From positions 23,573,533-23,637,532 of the forward strand of contig CM069439.1 in assembly GCA_035610365.1 (NCBI GenBank): a stretch of 64,000 nucleotides of DNA, read 5' to 3'. How positions within the stretch are numbered: position 1 is the first letter of the stretch; each line of letters starts with the position of its first letter. Made by a program: the position numbers and the translations under genes. Under the pieces are notes generated by a model. That model saw only the letters and a program-made list of their open reading frames with translations. It was not told where the DNA came from and did no database searches. Shown piece by piece: positions 10,059-19,186 of this stretch. This DNA comes from Aquatica leii (Eukaryota > Arthropoda > Insecta > Coleoptera > Lampyridae).

Positions 10059-10347
10059 TCTTTTTAGCTTTTTCTAATAATAAACCGTCAGCTTTATGTC
10101 TACTTTCTATATTTTTATAATTGTTATAAGCTATGTCATGCTCCTTACAAGCTTCATCTAATTTATTAATACCTCGATCTCCTTTTGCAAGTCGTTTCGT
10201 TAGTTTAGTTCCCGGTCCACAAAAATTATATCCAGGAATGTGTAATTCAACTGGTAGTTTATCAATAACTGAATTTATAAGACCTTTACCCTGATATTTA
10301 TTCTTTTTTTGGGGTCGTTGGTTAATAATTGACTTTTGTTTTAACAT
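10045..10347 (-). CDS. Phospholipase A2-like (parvovirus VP1u-type) Polinton protein, 100 aa
   Basis: The short intact ORF has a calcium-loop-like YNFCGPGTKL (about residues 40-49) and the catalytic-type HDIAYNNY (about 69-76), preceded by CK, the arrangement of secreted and parvoviral VP1u PLA2 domains. In those proteins the domain hydrolyses phospholipids and lets particles cross endosomal membranes. The N-terminus is basic (SIINQRPQKKNKYQGKG), as in a virion protein. It overlaps the start of the next minus-strand gene by a few bases and sits at the 5' end of the virion block, so it is probably expressed with the capsid genes. The active-site His-Asp pair is intact; enzymatic activity is untested. 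Confidence 0.72.
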   Translation of the reverse strand: MLKQKSIINQRPQKKNKYQGKGLINSVIDKLPVELHIPGYNFCGPGTKLTKRLAKGDRGINKLDEACKEHDIAYNNYKNIESRHKADGLLLEKAKKIVFY

Positions 10348-10451
10348 GTATAGAATTTATTTATCAACTGAAATACACGCACTAACTAACTGAATTGAAA
10401 TTTAGTTATATTTATACGTTTAACAAAAATTTTTTTTTAGTTTTTATCAAA
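10348..10451. promoter_or_regulatory. Divergent promoter region between virion block and ATPase
   Basis: About 104 bp separate the minus-strand PLA2-like start (10347) from the plus-strand ATPase ATG (10452). The region must drive both directions if the element is expressed. TTTATACG and TTATATTTATACG stretches are possible TATA-like sequences. Call by position only. Confidence 0.35.
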
Positions 10452-11147
10452 ATGCGAATAGTGCAACAACCAATTACACTAACAGTTGCAAATAATGATA
10501 TAAAAAATTTGGAAACCTATAAGAGACACGGTCAGTTATTACCATCAACTATTCGTTGTCTTATTGTTGGACCATCAAATTGTGGAAAAACCAATGTAAT
10601 GGTTAGCTTAATTGAACACATTAATGGATTGCGTTTTAAAAACGTTTATGTTTATTCTAAATCGCTTTTTCAACCAAAATATCAATATTTAGAAAAATTG
10701 TTAACACCTATTGAGGGTATAAATTATTTTTCTTTTAGTAATTTAGAAAGTAACATACCTCCACCATCTAAAGTAAAATCCGATTCCGTATTTATTTTTG
10801 ATGATGTGGCGTGTGATAAACAAAATCTAATGAGAGAGTATTTTAGCATGGGTCGTCACAATAACATAGACTGTTTTTACTTATGTCAAACCTATAGCCG
10901 CATTCCAAAACAATTAATTCGTGATAATGCCAACTTTATAATAGTGTTCAAACAAGATGTATTAAATCTACATCATATTTATGAGGATAACGTCAGTACC
11001 GATTTAACATTTGACGATTTTAAGAAGATGTGTTCATTTTGTTGGAACGAAAATTATGGTTTTTTAGTTATCGATAAAGAAAGAGATACTAATTCTGGCA
11101 GATACAGAAAAGAATTTGATTCTTTCATTCAACCCATTCCACAATAA
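10452..11147 (+). CDS. Polinton DNA-packaging ATPase (FtsK/HerA-A32 type), 231 aa
   Basis: P-loop ATPase that pumps the genome into the capsid. Start chosen at ATG 10452 (MRIVQQPITL), since upstream codons lack an ATG. Walker A is GPSNCGKT (about 10568-10592), followed by a strand-helix with KNVYVYSKSL. Walker B is VFIFDDVAC (about 10788-10815), then the sensor-like FYLCQTYSRIPKQLIRDNAN motif typical of the A32-like packaging ATPases of Polintons and large DNA viruses. The ORF is intact with all ATP-binding motifs. It is transcribed away from the virion block across a short divergent intergenic region. Confidence 0.85.
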   Translation: MRIVQQPITLTVANNDIKNLETYKRHGQLLPSTIRCLIVGPSNCGKTNVMVSLIEHINGLRFKNVYVYSKSLFQPKYQYLEKLLTPIEGINYFSFSNLESNIPPPSKVKSDSVFIFDDVACDKQNLMREYFSMGRHNNIDCFYLCQTYSRIPKQLIRDNANFIIVFKQDVLNLHHIYEDNVSTDLTFDDFKKMCSFCWNENYGFLVIDKERDTNSGRYRKEFDSFIQPIPQ

Positions 11148-11581
11148 AAAAATATAAACCACTATATTAATTAAGTTATTAATATTTCCACATATCTGTA
11201 ATAAATATAGATTTATAACAAATCACCGCATGGTTTATGTATAATTTGCTTAATTAACAATAACAAAACCGCTATAGTTTCTGCGCAAACCGTTTTACAA
11301 ATCGTCTACTTTGAATGTGGTTTGCTTGAAAACTACTTAACACACCGCGTATTTTATCTATTGTTTGTGTGCAAACCGCTTTACAAACCACCTAAATTGA
11401 TTGTGATTAGTTTGCAAACTGATCAATAAATAGTTTATAGTTTACTGTTGGTTAAAATTCTGCTATGTTTGTAAGCTATTCAGTTTGCAGATAATAGTTT
11501 TTGTTAAAGGTTTATAAGGAACTGTAGCAGCATATTTGATTAGTAAGCAAAAAAATAAACGTACGTTAAGGTTCGTTCAAA
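11148..11581. other. Non-coding Polinton segment with a repeated GCAAACCG motif
   Basis: No ORF. Two near-identical copies of GCAAACCGYTTTACAAAYC lie at about 11284 and 11372, and related half-copies (GTGGTTTGC inverted, TAGTTTGCAAACTG) lie around them. The pattern could be a regulatory or replication-associated element of the Polinton or a relic of a short insert. Confidence 0.45.
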
Positions 11582-12715
11582 ATGCAATCGTACCATAATT
11601 TATCAAATTTATCGAATGAAGAGGAATTAACTAAAAAGTTAATGAAAAAAAGAGAAGAAGTAAAAAAAAAGTTTGAATTACTAAAACAGGGTGAAATTAC
11701 GAAGGACAAAGCATTTTTTCCTATAACTAAACGTTTAGAAACTATCTCAGATCAATTAAATGCTAAAAATACAAAGTTGTCCTTTGTTAACAATAAAGAT
11801 GAACAAAATCTAAACTCAGAAAAACTAAAACACGAAAATACTGTTGCGGAATCCACCCCCATTCCAGCATGGAGTACAAAACTTTCAAATCTTCAAAAAA
11901 AAATTCAATTGTTAAAAGATGAAAAATTACATGAACCCATAGATCAAAATATTTTTGATCATAATGCTGCTACAATTTCGAATTTAAAAGAAGACGTTAT
12001 AATTTCAGAACCTTCAGTTGAGGTAGACGATTATGAATTAGATGATTTAATTGAACATTCGGTAGAAGAAAGTAACCGAAATATAGAAAACATTCTTGAT
12101 AGCAATATCTATAATGAATACTTAGCAGAGTTTGATGAATTGCCTAGAAGATATATAGATGCTATGGTTCATGATGAAAAGACAGTTTGATCACAGAACA
12201 GGAATAAGGCATGATAGTTTTCAAGAAAAGTTTTTTATAGGAACATCAGCAGTAGAATTTATTGGATCAGATATAAAAGTAGATGGAAAAATATACAATG
12301 GAACCCCTGGACTGTATGAATTATTATTTAAAAACACTCCTGTAACGTATACTGATGGAGATTTGCATATATACAAAGAAATTTTAGATATTAGTAATGC
12401 TTGCAGAAGTAACTTTGATCCTAATGGTCACATACAAGGAACACGATCTGACAAATATAAATCTATTATTGCTCCTCTATATTTTGTACAGCCTGGGTAT
12501 GTAGAAACACCAAAAGATTCAAAAAAACAATAGGAAAAGGAATGTTTAAAGAAGTTAACAATCATGATACTGATTATGTTTATTGGGATGATGTAAACGA
12601 ATTAGTTGACAGATTGAGGTTGTTAGTAGCATCTGAAACAGCAGGCCATACAGGTCACACAAACGAAATCGTCTCTATTATAGAAGAACTACGCGAAGCA
12701 CAAATAATTGAATAA
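11582..12715 (+). pseudogene. DUF8207-type Polinton protein, two frameshifts
   Basis: The N-terminal part (11582-12190) is a charged, helix-rich region with a likely coiled coil (EEELTKKLMKKREEVKKKFE), a WSTKL motif and an acidic stretch, ending in ELPRRYIDAMVHDEK. The conserved domain continues one frame over (to 12533) with GIRHDSFQEKFFIG, KIYNGTPGLYELLFKNTP and DPNGHIQGTRSDKYKSIIAP. A last block (GMFKEVNNHDTDYVYWDD, then an EIVSIIEELREAQIIE end at 12715) lies in a third frame. This family is common in insect Polintons with no known function; its length and coiled coil would fit a structural or scaffold role, which is inference. Frameshifts fall near 12180 and 12525. Confidence 0.72.
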
Positions 12716-12719
12716 AACA

Positions 12720-13139
12720 ATGACTTTAGATAAATTTGGTCGCCATATAATTAAACATAATCAAATATCTGTTGAAAAAGTGCAAAATGATACACATAAA
12801 ACAATGCCTAATATGTTTTACAACCATATTTTATTATTTCAGACAAACAGACTTCTAGATAATAAATATCTGATATGGTCAGACAAAAGTTCTTATTCAT
12901 TCCCATTAGAAAATGGTATAATTGATAATTTATCAATAAATCTTGAAAACGTTATACTAAAGATAAATGGAAAACCTTATACAAGCGAGCAAGTTGCTAA
13001 TCGTCAACTTAAATTAGGAGACAAGATATCGTTTGAAATACGCAATCACGAAAATCAAACTGCTATAAGATATTTGAAAACGTTATATGTTGAAATAGTA
13101 GTTAAATGTTCTGTGAAAATAGAAAGTGGTTCAGTGTAA
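12720..13139 (+). CDS. Uncharacterised Polinton protein, 139 aa
   Basis: Intact ORF with ATG at 12720, four bases after the DUF8207-type stop; its stop is 2 bp before the integrase ATG. The product starts MTLDKFGRHI, has a central IIDNLSINLENVILKINGK segment, and ends with alternating hydrophobic residues (LYVEIVVKCSVKIES), suggesting a beta-rich fold. Similar small proteins sit next to the integrase in other insect Polintons as I recall. A fibre- or spike-like virion role is possible, but no motif proves it. Tight spacing suggests co-expression with the DUF8207-type and integrase genes. Confidence 0.6.
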   Translation: MTLDKFGRHIIKHNQISVEKVQNDTHKTMPNMFYNHILLFQTNRLLDNKYLIWSDKSSYSFPLENGIIDNLSINLENVILKINGKPYTSEQVANRQLKLGDKISFEIRNHENQTAIRYLKTLYVEIVVKCSVKIESGSV

Positions 13140-13141
13140 AA

Positions 13142-14103
13142 ATGCCTAGACGAAAAGCAACAAAAAAATCTGTTCCTTCTTCTATAAAAAGAGATATAGT
13201 TTTAGAATTGCATAAACCTGCACGAAGAAATTTCAAAAGACGTCGGGTTATAATAAAAGGTATTAATGAAACATTACAAGCTGATCTTGTTGATATGGTT
13301 TCGTTTTCAAAACAAAACAACCAATTTAAATACATACTTGTTGTAATTGATTGCTTTTCGAAATATGTATGGACACTTCCTTTAAAATTAAAAAATGCAA
13401 ATCATGTTACTAACGCAATGGAAAAAATATTATCACGTATAAAGCATTTACCAAAAAACATACAAACAGACGAAGGATTAGAATTTTACAATAGTACATT
13501 CAAAAACTTGATGAAAAAGTATAATGTTAATCACTATAGTACGTTTAGTACAAAAAAAGCATCAATTGTAGAACGTGTTAATCGAACTTTGAAAAACATA
13601 ATGTGGAAACGATTTAGTTTACAGGGTAATTACAAATGGATAAACATATTAGATGATATTACAAATCTATACAATAACACTTATCATCGTACAATTAAAA
13701 TGAAACCATCGATGGTTAACAAACACAACGAAAAATCTATTTTAAAATCTGCATACTCACACATAAAAATAGCAAACCAAAATAACAAATTTTCGTTGGG
13801 GGATTATGTAAGAATTAGCAAACATAGGAATGCATTTGAAAAGGGGTATACTCCTAATTGGTCTAATGAAATTTTTATAATTAGGAAAGTTAAACTAACT
13901 AACCCAACTACTTATTTGCTCAAAGACATAAAAGGGGACAATATTTTAGGAGGTTTTTATGAAATGGAATTGCAAAAAGTTAAACATCCGGATACGGTGT
14001 TAAGTGAAAGAATTTTACAGAAAGAAAGGTACTAAAATGTATGTAAAATGGTTAGGCTTTGATGAAACTCACAACAGCTGGATAAACAAAAACAGTATTA
14101 CAT
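13142..14103 (+). pseudogene. Polinton integrase (retroviral rve type) with C-terminal chromodomain, one frameshift
   Basis: DDE integrase that inserts the element. ATG 13142 (MPRRKATKKS) is chosen; the N-terminus is basic. The triad is visible: Asp in LQADLVDM, Asp in IQTDEGLEFYN, Glu in KASIVERVNRTLK. The core YILVVIDCFSKYVWTLPL is typical. After an SH3-like segment (FSLGDYVRISKHR) the long frame stops at 14035. The terminal chromodomain piece (MYVKWLGFDETHNSWI, ending at 14103) is read one frame over, with the shift near 14018. Chromodomain integrases are a Polinton hallmark. The catalytic core is intact, so only the targeting tail is lost unless the shift is an assembly error. Confidence 0.85.
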
Positions 14104-14262
14104 AAATAACAATAGATTAAGCTACTGCCTAATATGTTTACTAAGGTATGATAAAATCTGTAATAGTAAAATAAAAAACGTATTATTAATTCAAACATTT
14201 ATTGTTTATTTCTACTTTACATTTTTCAAATATTTACATATGTCATACATTATAACTCTATT
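14104..14262. other. Convergent 3' region
   Basis: AT-rich non-coding DNA between the ends of two converging Polinton genes; it probably holds both polyadenylation regions. Confidence 0.4.
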
Positions 14263-14567
14263 TTATTTTTGAATAAATTCAATGTTTGTTGTTTCACCAA
14301 CAGCTCCTCGGCTCACGAGATAGATGTTTTTCCCGAACCAATCAAACTATTAATTTGGTTTATGTCTTCAATCGAAAACTTGTTAATAAATCTTTGCGGT
14401 AGAGGTACTTTAAAATCTTGGCATTCGACAATTACTTGCTCCCCAAATTTACCATCCATTTTACTAAAACACTTTATTTTATACTGCTCATTTATTAATA
14501 GACTTCTAGCACTTAGATAAGGAACCAAATGAGAAGTTTCGTTCAAGTTTACAAAAAATGATTCCAT
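14263..14567 (-). CDS. Small Polinton ORF near the right end, 84 aa (longer if a 3' shift is ignored)
   Basis: The ORF starts MESFFVNLNETSHLVPYL at 14567 and stops at 14313. A further in-family-looking end (GAVGETTNIEFIQK) is read in another frame down to 14263, so the C-terminus may be frameshifted. The sequence has alternating hydrophobic strands (YKIKCFSKMDGKFGEQVIVE) followed by DFKVPLPQRF, which looks like a small beta-barrel such as an OB-fold. A single-stranded-DNA-binding role would suit a replication-side gene but is only a guess. It is the only minus-strand gene outside the virion block. Confidence 0.5.
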
Positions 14568-14569
14568 CT

Positions 14570-14876
14570 TTATTTTTTTCTTAAGTTTATTAAAAAGAAG
14601 AAGATACTAGTATTAAATCTTTACAAATATTACCTTTATATATATACAATAGCATCCCCACCATCACTACGAACTTCGCCGACTGACCTACATCCGATCA
14701 TTACCGAAACGAAACGACTCCTACAATTCTTTACGACTCCCCCACCACCAATACGATCTATCCCGACTTACAAAATCCAAATGCAACTCGAGCATACCCG
14801 AAACAAAACGATAGCAACGAAATTTTATGATCTCCCGCCGATCTTACCCGAGTGATCCAGAATCCTCACTACATAA
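14570..14876. repeat. Right end of the Polinton and flank, C-rich imperfect repeats
   Basis: Two imperfectly repeated segments of the form CCGAAACRAAACGA...AATT...CGA/ATCTCCC lie at about 14703-14745 and 14800-14845. The stretch at 14685-14758 is the candidate right terminal inverted repeat, matching the reverse complement of 1927-2030. The outer copy may mean the TIR continues to about 14850. Confidence 0.35.
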
Positions 14877-15254
14877 CTACTGACGTTTATTGAACACCTA
14901 AATCGAAAAGAAAAACGAGCTTGGCTTGCATTTCAAAACGTTTGTAAGAACTTCCTGGGTAACCACAAAAGTGAAAATTATGTCGCTCACGTCGAGGAAC
15001 TGCTTTTAGCGTACAAGGACATAGGATGTAACATGTCTCTTAAAGTTCACTTCCTTCAGTCGCATCTGGACTTTTTCACTAAAAATTTAGGAGCAGTCTC
15101 GGATGAACACGGGGAACGGTTCCATCAAGACATCGATAAGCTGGAGAAGAGATTTTCAGGGAAGTGGAATGCAAGCATGTTGGCGGAGTACTGCTGGTTT
15201 TTGAAACGAGAGAGCTGTACCTCAAGGTATAAAAGGAAAGCAAGCACCAAGTAA
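14877..15254 (+). pseudogene. C-terminal fragment of a multi-copy arthropod gene of unknown function
   Basis: An open frame of 125 codons follows a stop at 14874, without its own good start. It contains KRAWLAFQNVCKNFLGNHKS, NMSLKVHFLQSHLDFF, the strongly conserved SDEHGERFHQDI (about 15096-15131) and MLAEYCWFLKRE, ending in a basic tail. I recognise this as a protein family present in many near-identical copies in arthropod and other invertebrate genomes and therefore probably carried by a mobile element. Its biochemical function is unknown to me. The 5' end is missing: the fragment begins close to the Polinton's right edge. Coding sequence is otherwise clean. Confidence 0.6.
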
Positions 15255-15558
15255 CGATGAATATCTTTTTATTTATTACTGTTTATAGCTTAAATAGTTC
15301 TTTCTCCTATTTAAATTAAATTCATGTCCATATATTTATTATTATAATTATTATTATCATCGATAAATAAATTATAATTAATTTATCGAAAAGTGGTAAA
15401 ATTAGAGGTTTGGGGCTTCCTCGAAAATGGTGGGTGATGAAAGAAAACGAAAGACATATTTGGATTCAGGACGTCATTTTATATAAGAATCACCCGGAAT
15501 AGTGTCAGGGCTCGATAAAAAATATTTTTTTGCAGGCCAGTGTTATCAAAGAAAGTTA
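15255..15558. other. 3' flank of the gene fragment up to the LTR element
   Basis: AT-rich, then a moderately GC stretch (GAGGTTTGGGGCTTCCTCG) that may be the retained 3' UTR of the upstream fragment. No ORF. It ends at the GTGC target site. Confidence 0.4.
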
Positions 15559-15562
15559 GTGC
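15559..15562. repeat. Target-site duplication GTGC (left)
   Basis: GTGC immediately before the TGTTACA left-LTR start. The same four bases follow the right LTR at 22759-22762. Confidence 0.75.
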
Positions 15563-17347
15563 TGTTACAATATTTATTGTGATCTAATGGGGAAAGGTGG
15601 AGAAAGAAACAAGGAATGAAGAACCGTATCACTTCATAGTAATTAACCAGATGTTATCGCTTACCTTTTTGGCTAGCCTCGCCGCAGGTGGTCGTCGGGT
15701 TAAAGAAAATCCTAAGATACTCAATTAGTTCCGGTAAGCTGAATGCCCAAGTGCGCCACCTTCTCTCGAACTGTTATCCGCAGAAATTATGGTCTAGGGA
15801 AGAGAAAAGGAAAGCCTAGACCCGAAGTCTCCCCAAAGAAAACATATGTAGTATTCACAATAACCATTTATTAAAAATGATTCACTATCTCCTTCCAACG
15901 GAAGAAACACAACTGCGACGGTTACGCCACTGGTAACTCCTGACAATTATTTATATAACCCCACAGAGAAAAAAAAATTATTAAGCACAATTATCAATTA
16001 CAAGTATACATATATAAGTAACAGCAAATAGAGTTTGGAAGCCACACAAGCTAAGATCGCTTACGTAGCTAATAATTACCGCGGCTACGGTAGCGATGAT
16101 TTACTAGATAGACGCGTTCCCGCTAATTAACGTACAGTCTGGGGGACAACTTGATCAAGCGTCATAGGACCGGTAAATAATAATCATCAATTTAATACAG
16201 AGATACGGGTAACTCCCAAAATTCTACCTTTGATAAAATTTAATAATTACTGTAAGTGATTGAGAAGTTATCCTAAATAATTGTAATGACTTGACCATTA
16301 CACAGTTAAAATATTAAAAGAATTATTGTATAAAAATTATGAACTATTATAAAGTTTGACGTTAGGTGATTTTAACATTTGAAAGAACTATTGTATAATA
16401 AGGTTATGAATTACAATAAAATTTGACGTTAGGTGATTTTAACATTTGAAAGAATTATTGTATATAAGAAGGTTATGAATTACAATAAAATTTGACGTTA
16501 GGGGATATTAACTTAAATAAGAAAACAATTATACTCGACGTCGTCTCCCACTTCCGCAATCATTTATATATATTTATACGAGGATCGATCTTAGTTGACA
16601 TATGTGATAAAATGGCGACACGAACACGATCTTTTGTTTCCTCATGCACGCACCGCGGCCGCTGCTAAACGAAGGCTACAGCGTCCGGTCGAAATAAGGT
16701 CGACAGCGAGACTCCCGCGACTCCAATATAAAGGTGTCATAAATACCTCGAATATCGTAGTAGTTTTCCTTACTTTGTCGAACATCCGAACTGGTTTAGC
16801 GCGTTCACCATTTCCCTTAGATTACAGATCAAAGCACACGTAGATCTACCTCAGAACAACAGACGAAGACGTCCGAAGCGAAGATCGAGTATCCAGCATC
16901 CACTTTAATATCACCCTCAACGTAACAAGGACAGAAAAAGACCCAAAGAAAGAAGCTAAAAATTGTGAAGATTAGTTGGTTGGCCTCCATTACTAACACG
17001 TGTAAGAATACTAACCCACTTTATGTGTCTGGCCGTCCACAAGACATCGTGCCGATTTTATTTGCACCGGAGGTTCAATCGGATTTATTTCCAAAAGGCT
17101 AAAATAAACGTCGGTGTAGAAGATGTTACCAGATGAAAAGAGATTCAATTTACCTCACCTCTCCGATGTTCCCCTGTTGTAAACCGATCCACAAACAGCA
17201 TAAAAATGAATATAATTCGTCGACAACTAACAACTTTCGCGCCTCCGTAGGCGTGATTTCGAACTACGGTTCGAGGACACAGATGTTACTGTTAGTTGCC
17301 TAACTCTCAGGCGGATTTTGACTCGCAGTAGAAATTTACACGTTACA
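15563..17347 (-). repeat. LTR (3' LTR in element orientation)
   Basis: 1785 bp, TGTTACA...CGTTACA as read on the plus strand. It contains a three-unit repeat of about 67 bp (16316-16520) and a TATA-like stretch TATAAATATATATAAATG on the minus strand (about 16563-16580) that is a plausible LTR promoter. An 82-codon plus-strand ORF (16595-16843) is present identically in the other LTR and is antisense to the element. Confidence 0.9.
16316..16520. repeat. Three tandem 67-bp units inside the LTR
   Basis: Each unit contains GAAYTATTGTATA, TTATGAAYTA and TTTGACGTTAGGTGATTTTA. The same triplet is at about 21724-21920 in the other LTR. Position near the TATA-like sequence suggests an enhancer-type repeat. 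Confidence 0.75.
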
Positions 17348-19186
17348 AATTCCCCCCTAGCAAGAAGTGAGACCCACGGTCGAAATCAAATCCGAACGCA
17401 GCCGTAAAGAACTTAGAGTGGAACTTGCCATGAAGTTCGTTACCAACTAACCGCACATTGAAAACCATAACCCAACCCAGGAACCAAAAACCACAGAAAC
17501 CCAACCCGATAGATGAAGGAACAGAACCTTTCGAAGCTCCCTAAGATCAATCAAACCTAACTTGGACTAGAGACGCATACAGCAAAATGATACTGCTTGA
17601 GCAACCAAACTCCAAAGAACTTAGAAGGCCAATATCACGAAACTAACGTGCTCGTTAAAGCCACCAAATAGTGATTCCGGGTACGAATAAAGAACGAGAC
17701 GTTATTCCAAGTACGGAGCGACGATCCAAGACAACCAAGAGAAAAAAGAAGAGGAGAAAAAGACGGAAGTTTAGACTAGCGTCAAGGACCCAAAAGCCCT
17801 AAAGTCACACTGAAATCCCAACCCCAATCATTAGCAAAACCTTGGAAGAAAATTCCCAAAGGAAGTAATCTTTAAAAGAAAAACGAAGAACCCCCCTAAG
17901 CAACCCCAAGGACAAAAGCCCAGTATTAGCAATCCTAAGAGAAGGAAAGAAAGAAGTAGAAAGAAGAAGTCATGATTATCTGTTGCTAATCGAACACTAG
18001 TAGATTATCAATTGCTGTGATAGACTGTCACAATGAGACGTAGAAACCGATTAACGGAATAGAGTACTTCCAGAAAAACCAAAGCATAAGTGGCAGAAGA
18101 GATACCCTAAGAATGACTACACACATCCAAAGAAACCGACCAAGCGGGCGTACATATAGTACAGAAAAGCGGAGTGATAGTCTGCCTCAAGTTTCAGACC
18201 TACTCAACAACCAAATAATCCACTAAACCCCATTCAACAGCAGAAAGAAGAAACTTAGAAAGAAAGAAGAAGCATAGTTGCAGTGAACACTCAAGAGAAG
18301 AAGTTAGCAAAGAAAAGAAGCAAGTGTCCAAACAACCCAAGAGAAAAAGAAAGTAAGCAAGAAAGAAGGACAGAAAGACAGAAGGAGAAAAGAGAGTACA
18401 TGATGTTGTTGTACGGATCGACTATCTCTCCCTAGGTAGTCGACCCAAACAGGACCCAGCCTACTGCCAACCAAACCCGAAAGGCGAACCTTTAGGAGAA
18501 AGAAGAAAGAAGGAAGATATGGCAGGTAGGTGATAAGTAATCAAGAAGAAAAAATGAGAAGTAAGAAATACAAGAAAGGAAGAAAAGAGACAGACGGAGA
18601 TAGATAAGAGATAGAGAAAGACGGAGAAAGCTAAGGTTTGATGTAACTGCCTGATTCATTCTTCACCCCGTAGAAGAATGAAAAGAGAGACCACCCTACG
18701 GTGCCCAACCAACCGCCCAAAAAAAAAGAGAGGAGAAAAGAAGAGAAAAGATATCGTAGTTAGTCATAACCGAATGTGTCCCAAATGCTGTCCCCAAAGT
18801 GAAAAGTTTATTTCCAGACTTTTATGCCGACAAGCGGAATAGGAAATCCCAAAAAAAATCAAAATTTTACAGTAAAGTAGAGAATCCTATAAGTGACATA
18901 CCAATCCAAAAAAATGCCGACGAAGCGGGTACAACTATATACAATACGGAAGGGTAGTCTGTCCCGAAATAAGATGGTAAAGAAAGAAAACCAAAAGAAA
19001 ATTGTTAAGCAACTTAATCCAAAGCACAGCAAATCAGTGGCAGCAAATTGGAAGAAGGCAAATGGATAGCATCCGAGTTACTATAACCAAAATACCAACA
19101 AGATAATTAAAAGAGTACAATCAAAAGTCCAAATACACAAGCCAAACTAATAGCTAAAGTCAACAATCCAGAGTCAACAAGCGTTG
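17348..19186. other. Non-coding 3' internal region of the LTR element
   Basis: No long ORF. The plus strand is purine-rich (many AAGAAAGAAG runs). It begins with the polypurine tract at 17348-17360 (pyrimidines on the plus strand). It probably combines 3' non-coding sequence with what is left after the internal deletion. Confidence 0.6.

Larger units (their letters stand above)
1927..14758 (+). mobile_element. Polinton/Maverick (adintovirus-like) DNA element, degenerate but nearly complete
   Basis: The gene set is diagnostic of Polintons: protein-primed DNA polymerase B, retroviral-type integrase with chromodomain, FtsK/HerA-type packaging ATPase, adenain-like cysteine protease, and double and single jelly-roll capsid proteins. 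It also carries PLA2-like and DUF8207-type proteins seen in insect copies. Non-virion genes are on the plus strand at both ends; the virion block is on the minus strand in the middle. About 12.8 kb is within the usual 12-20 kb range. Weak inverted similarity (TATTGGTGG/GGGGA...TCGT at 1927 against CCCCCACCACCAATA near 14750) suggests eroded terminal inverted repeats; a 6-bp target duplication was not found. Frameshifts in at least five genes show that it is no longer autonomous. Confidence 0.88.
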
